Origin: CAZADS01 sp964483985
GTDB taxonomy: Bacteria; Pseudomonadota; Alphaproteobacteria; Thalassobaculales; Thalassobaculaceae
Reading direction: 5' to 3'
Assembly (NCBI GenBank): GCA_964483985.1
Contig: CAZADS010000082.1
Span: 1 to 6,977 of the forward strand
DNA: 6,977 bases
Shown here piece by piece: positions 6,977 to 6,977 of the stretch (positions are counted from its first letter, which is position 1; every line of letters begins with the position of its first letter). The notes under the pieces were generated by a model. The model was given only the letters and a program-made list of their open reading frames with translations, searched no databases and was not told where the DNA came from. The position numbers and the translations under genes were made by a program.

Positions 6977-6977
6977 T

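Noticed and set aside
1..6977. A novel defence, mobile or biosynthetic system hidden in the window
   Set aside because: Nearly all bases are explained by the ccm genes and one glycosyltransferase. I saw no direct-repeat arrays, integrase or transposase motifs, toxin-antitoxin pairs, or compositional break.

Overview
All recognisable genes in this window lie on the minus strand, so the transcription unit reads from right to left. Most of the window, from about 6976 down to 1821, is the distal part of a cytochrome c maturation (System I, Ccm) operon in the order [end of ccmC?]-ccmD-ccmE-ccmF-ccmG-ccmH-ccmI. A 131-bp non-coding gap (1690-1820) follows. Then comes an ArnT-like membrane glycosyltransferase whose last few codons run off the left edge. 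There are no tRNA or rRNA genes, no CRISPR arrays, no insertion sequences and no convincing intrinsic terminator.

The organism is most likely an alphaproteobacterium with a fairly AT-rich genome (roughly 40% G+C by eye), of the kind seen in marine lineages. The reasons are a separate ccmI encoding a CycH-type protein next to a short ccmH, where E. coli has a CcmH-CcmI fusion. The CcmE, CcmF and CcmH sequences also look alphaproteobacterial, and the glycosyltransferase belongs to a type common in that class (RDE..RF, KKPIG.YWLQ, EAHMAKTDA motifs). This is inference from family resemblance; no database search was run.

The genes work as one pathway at the outer face of the cytoplasmic membrane. 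CcmD helps release holo-CcmE from the CcmC complex. CcmE carries heme covalently on a histidine. CcmG and CcmH handle the thiols of the apocytochrome CXXCH motif. CcmI holds the apocytochrome through TPR repeats. CcmF, with CcmH and CcmI, ligates heme from CcmE to the apocytochrome. Every catalytic motif I could check is present. Each junction from ccmD to ccmI overlaps by 1 to 11 bases, mostly in the ATGA style, and several starts lack a good ribosome binding site, which suggests translational coupling.

I found no undescribed system. The points worth a second look are modest: a duplicated TPR cassette in a long CcmI, a small tandem hexamer at the ccmD/ccmE overlap that creates two candidate ccmE starts, and an odd GTG start with an upstream in-frame mini-ORF at the glycosyltransferase.
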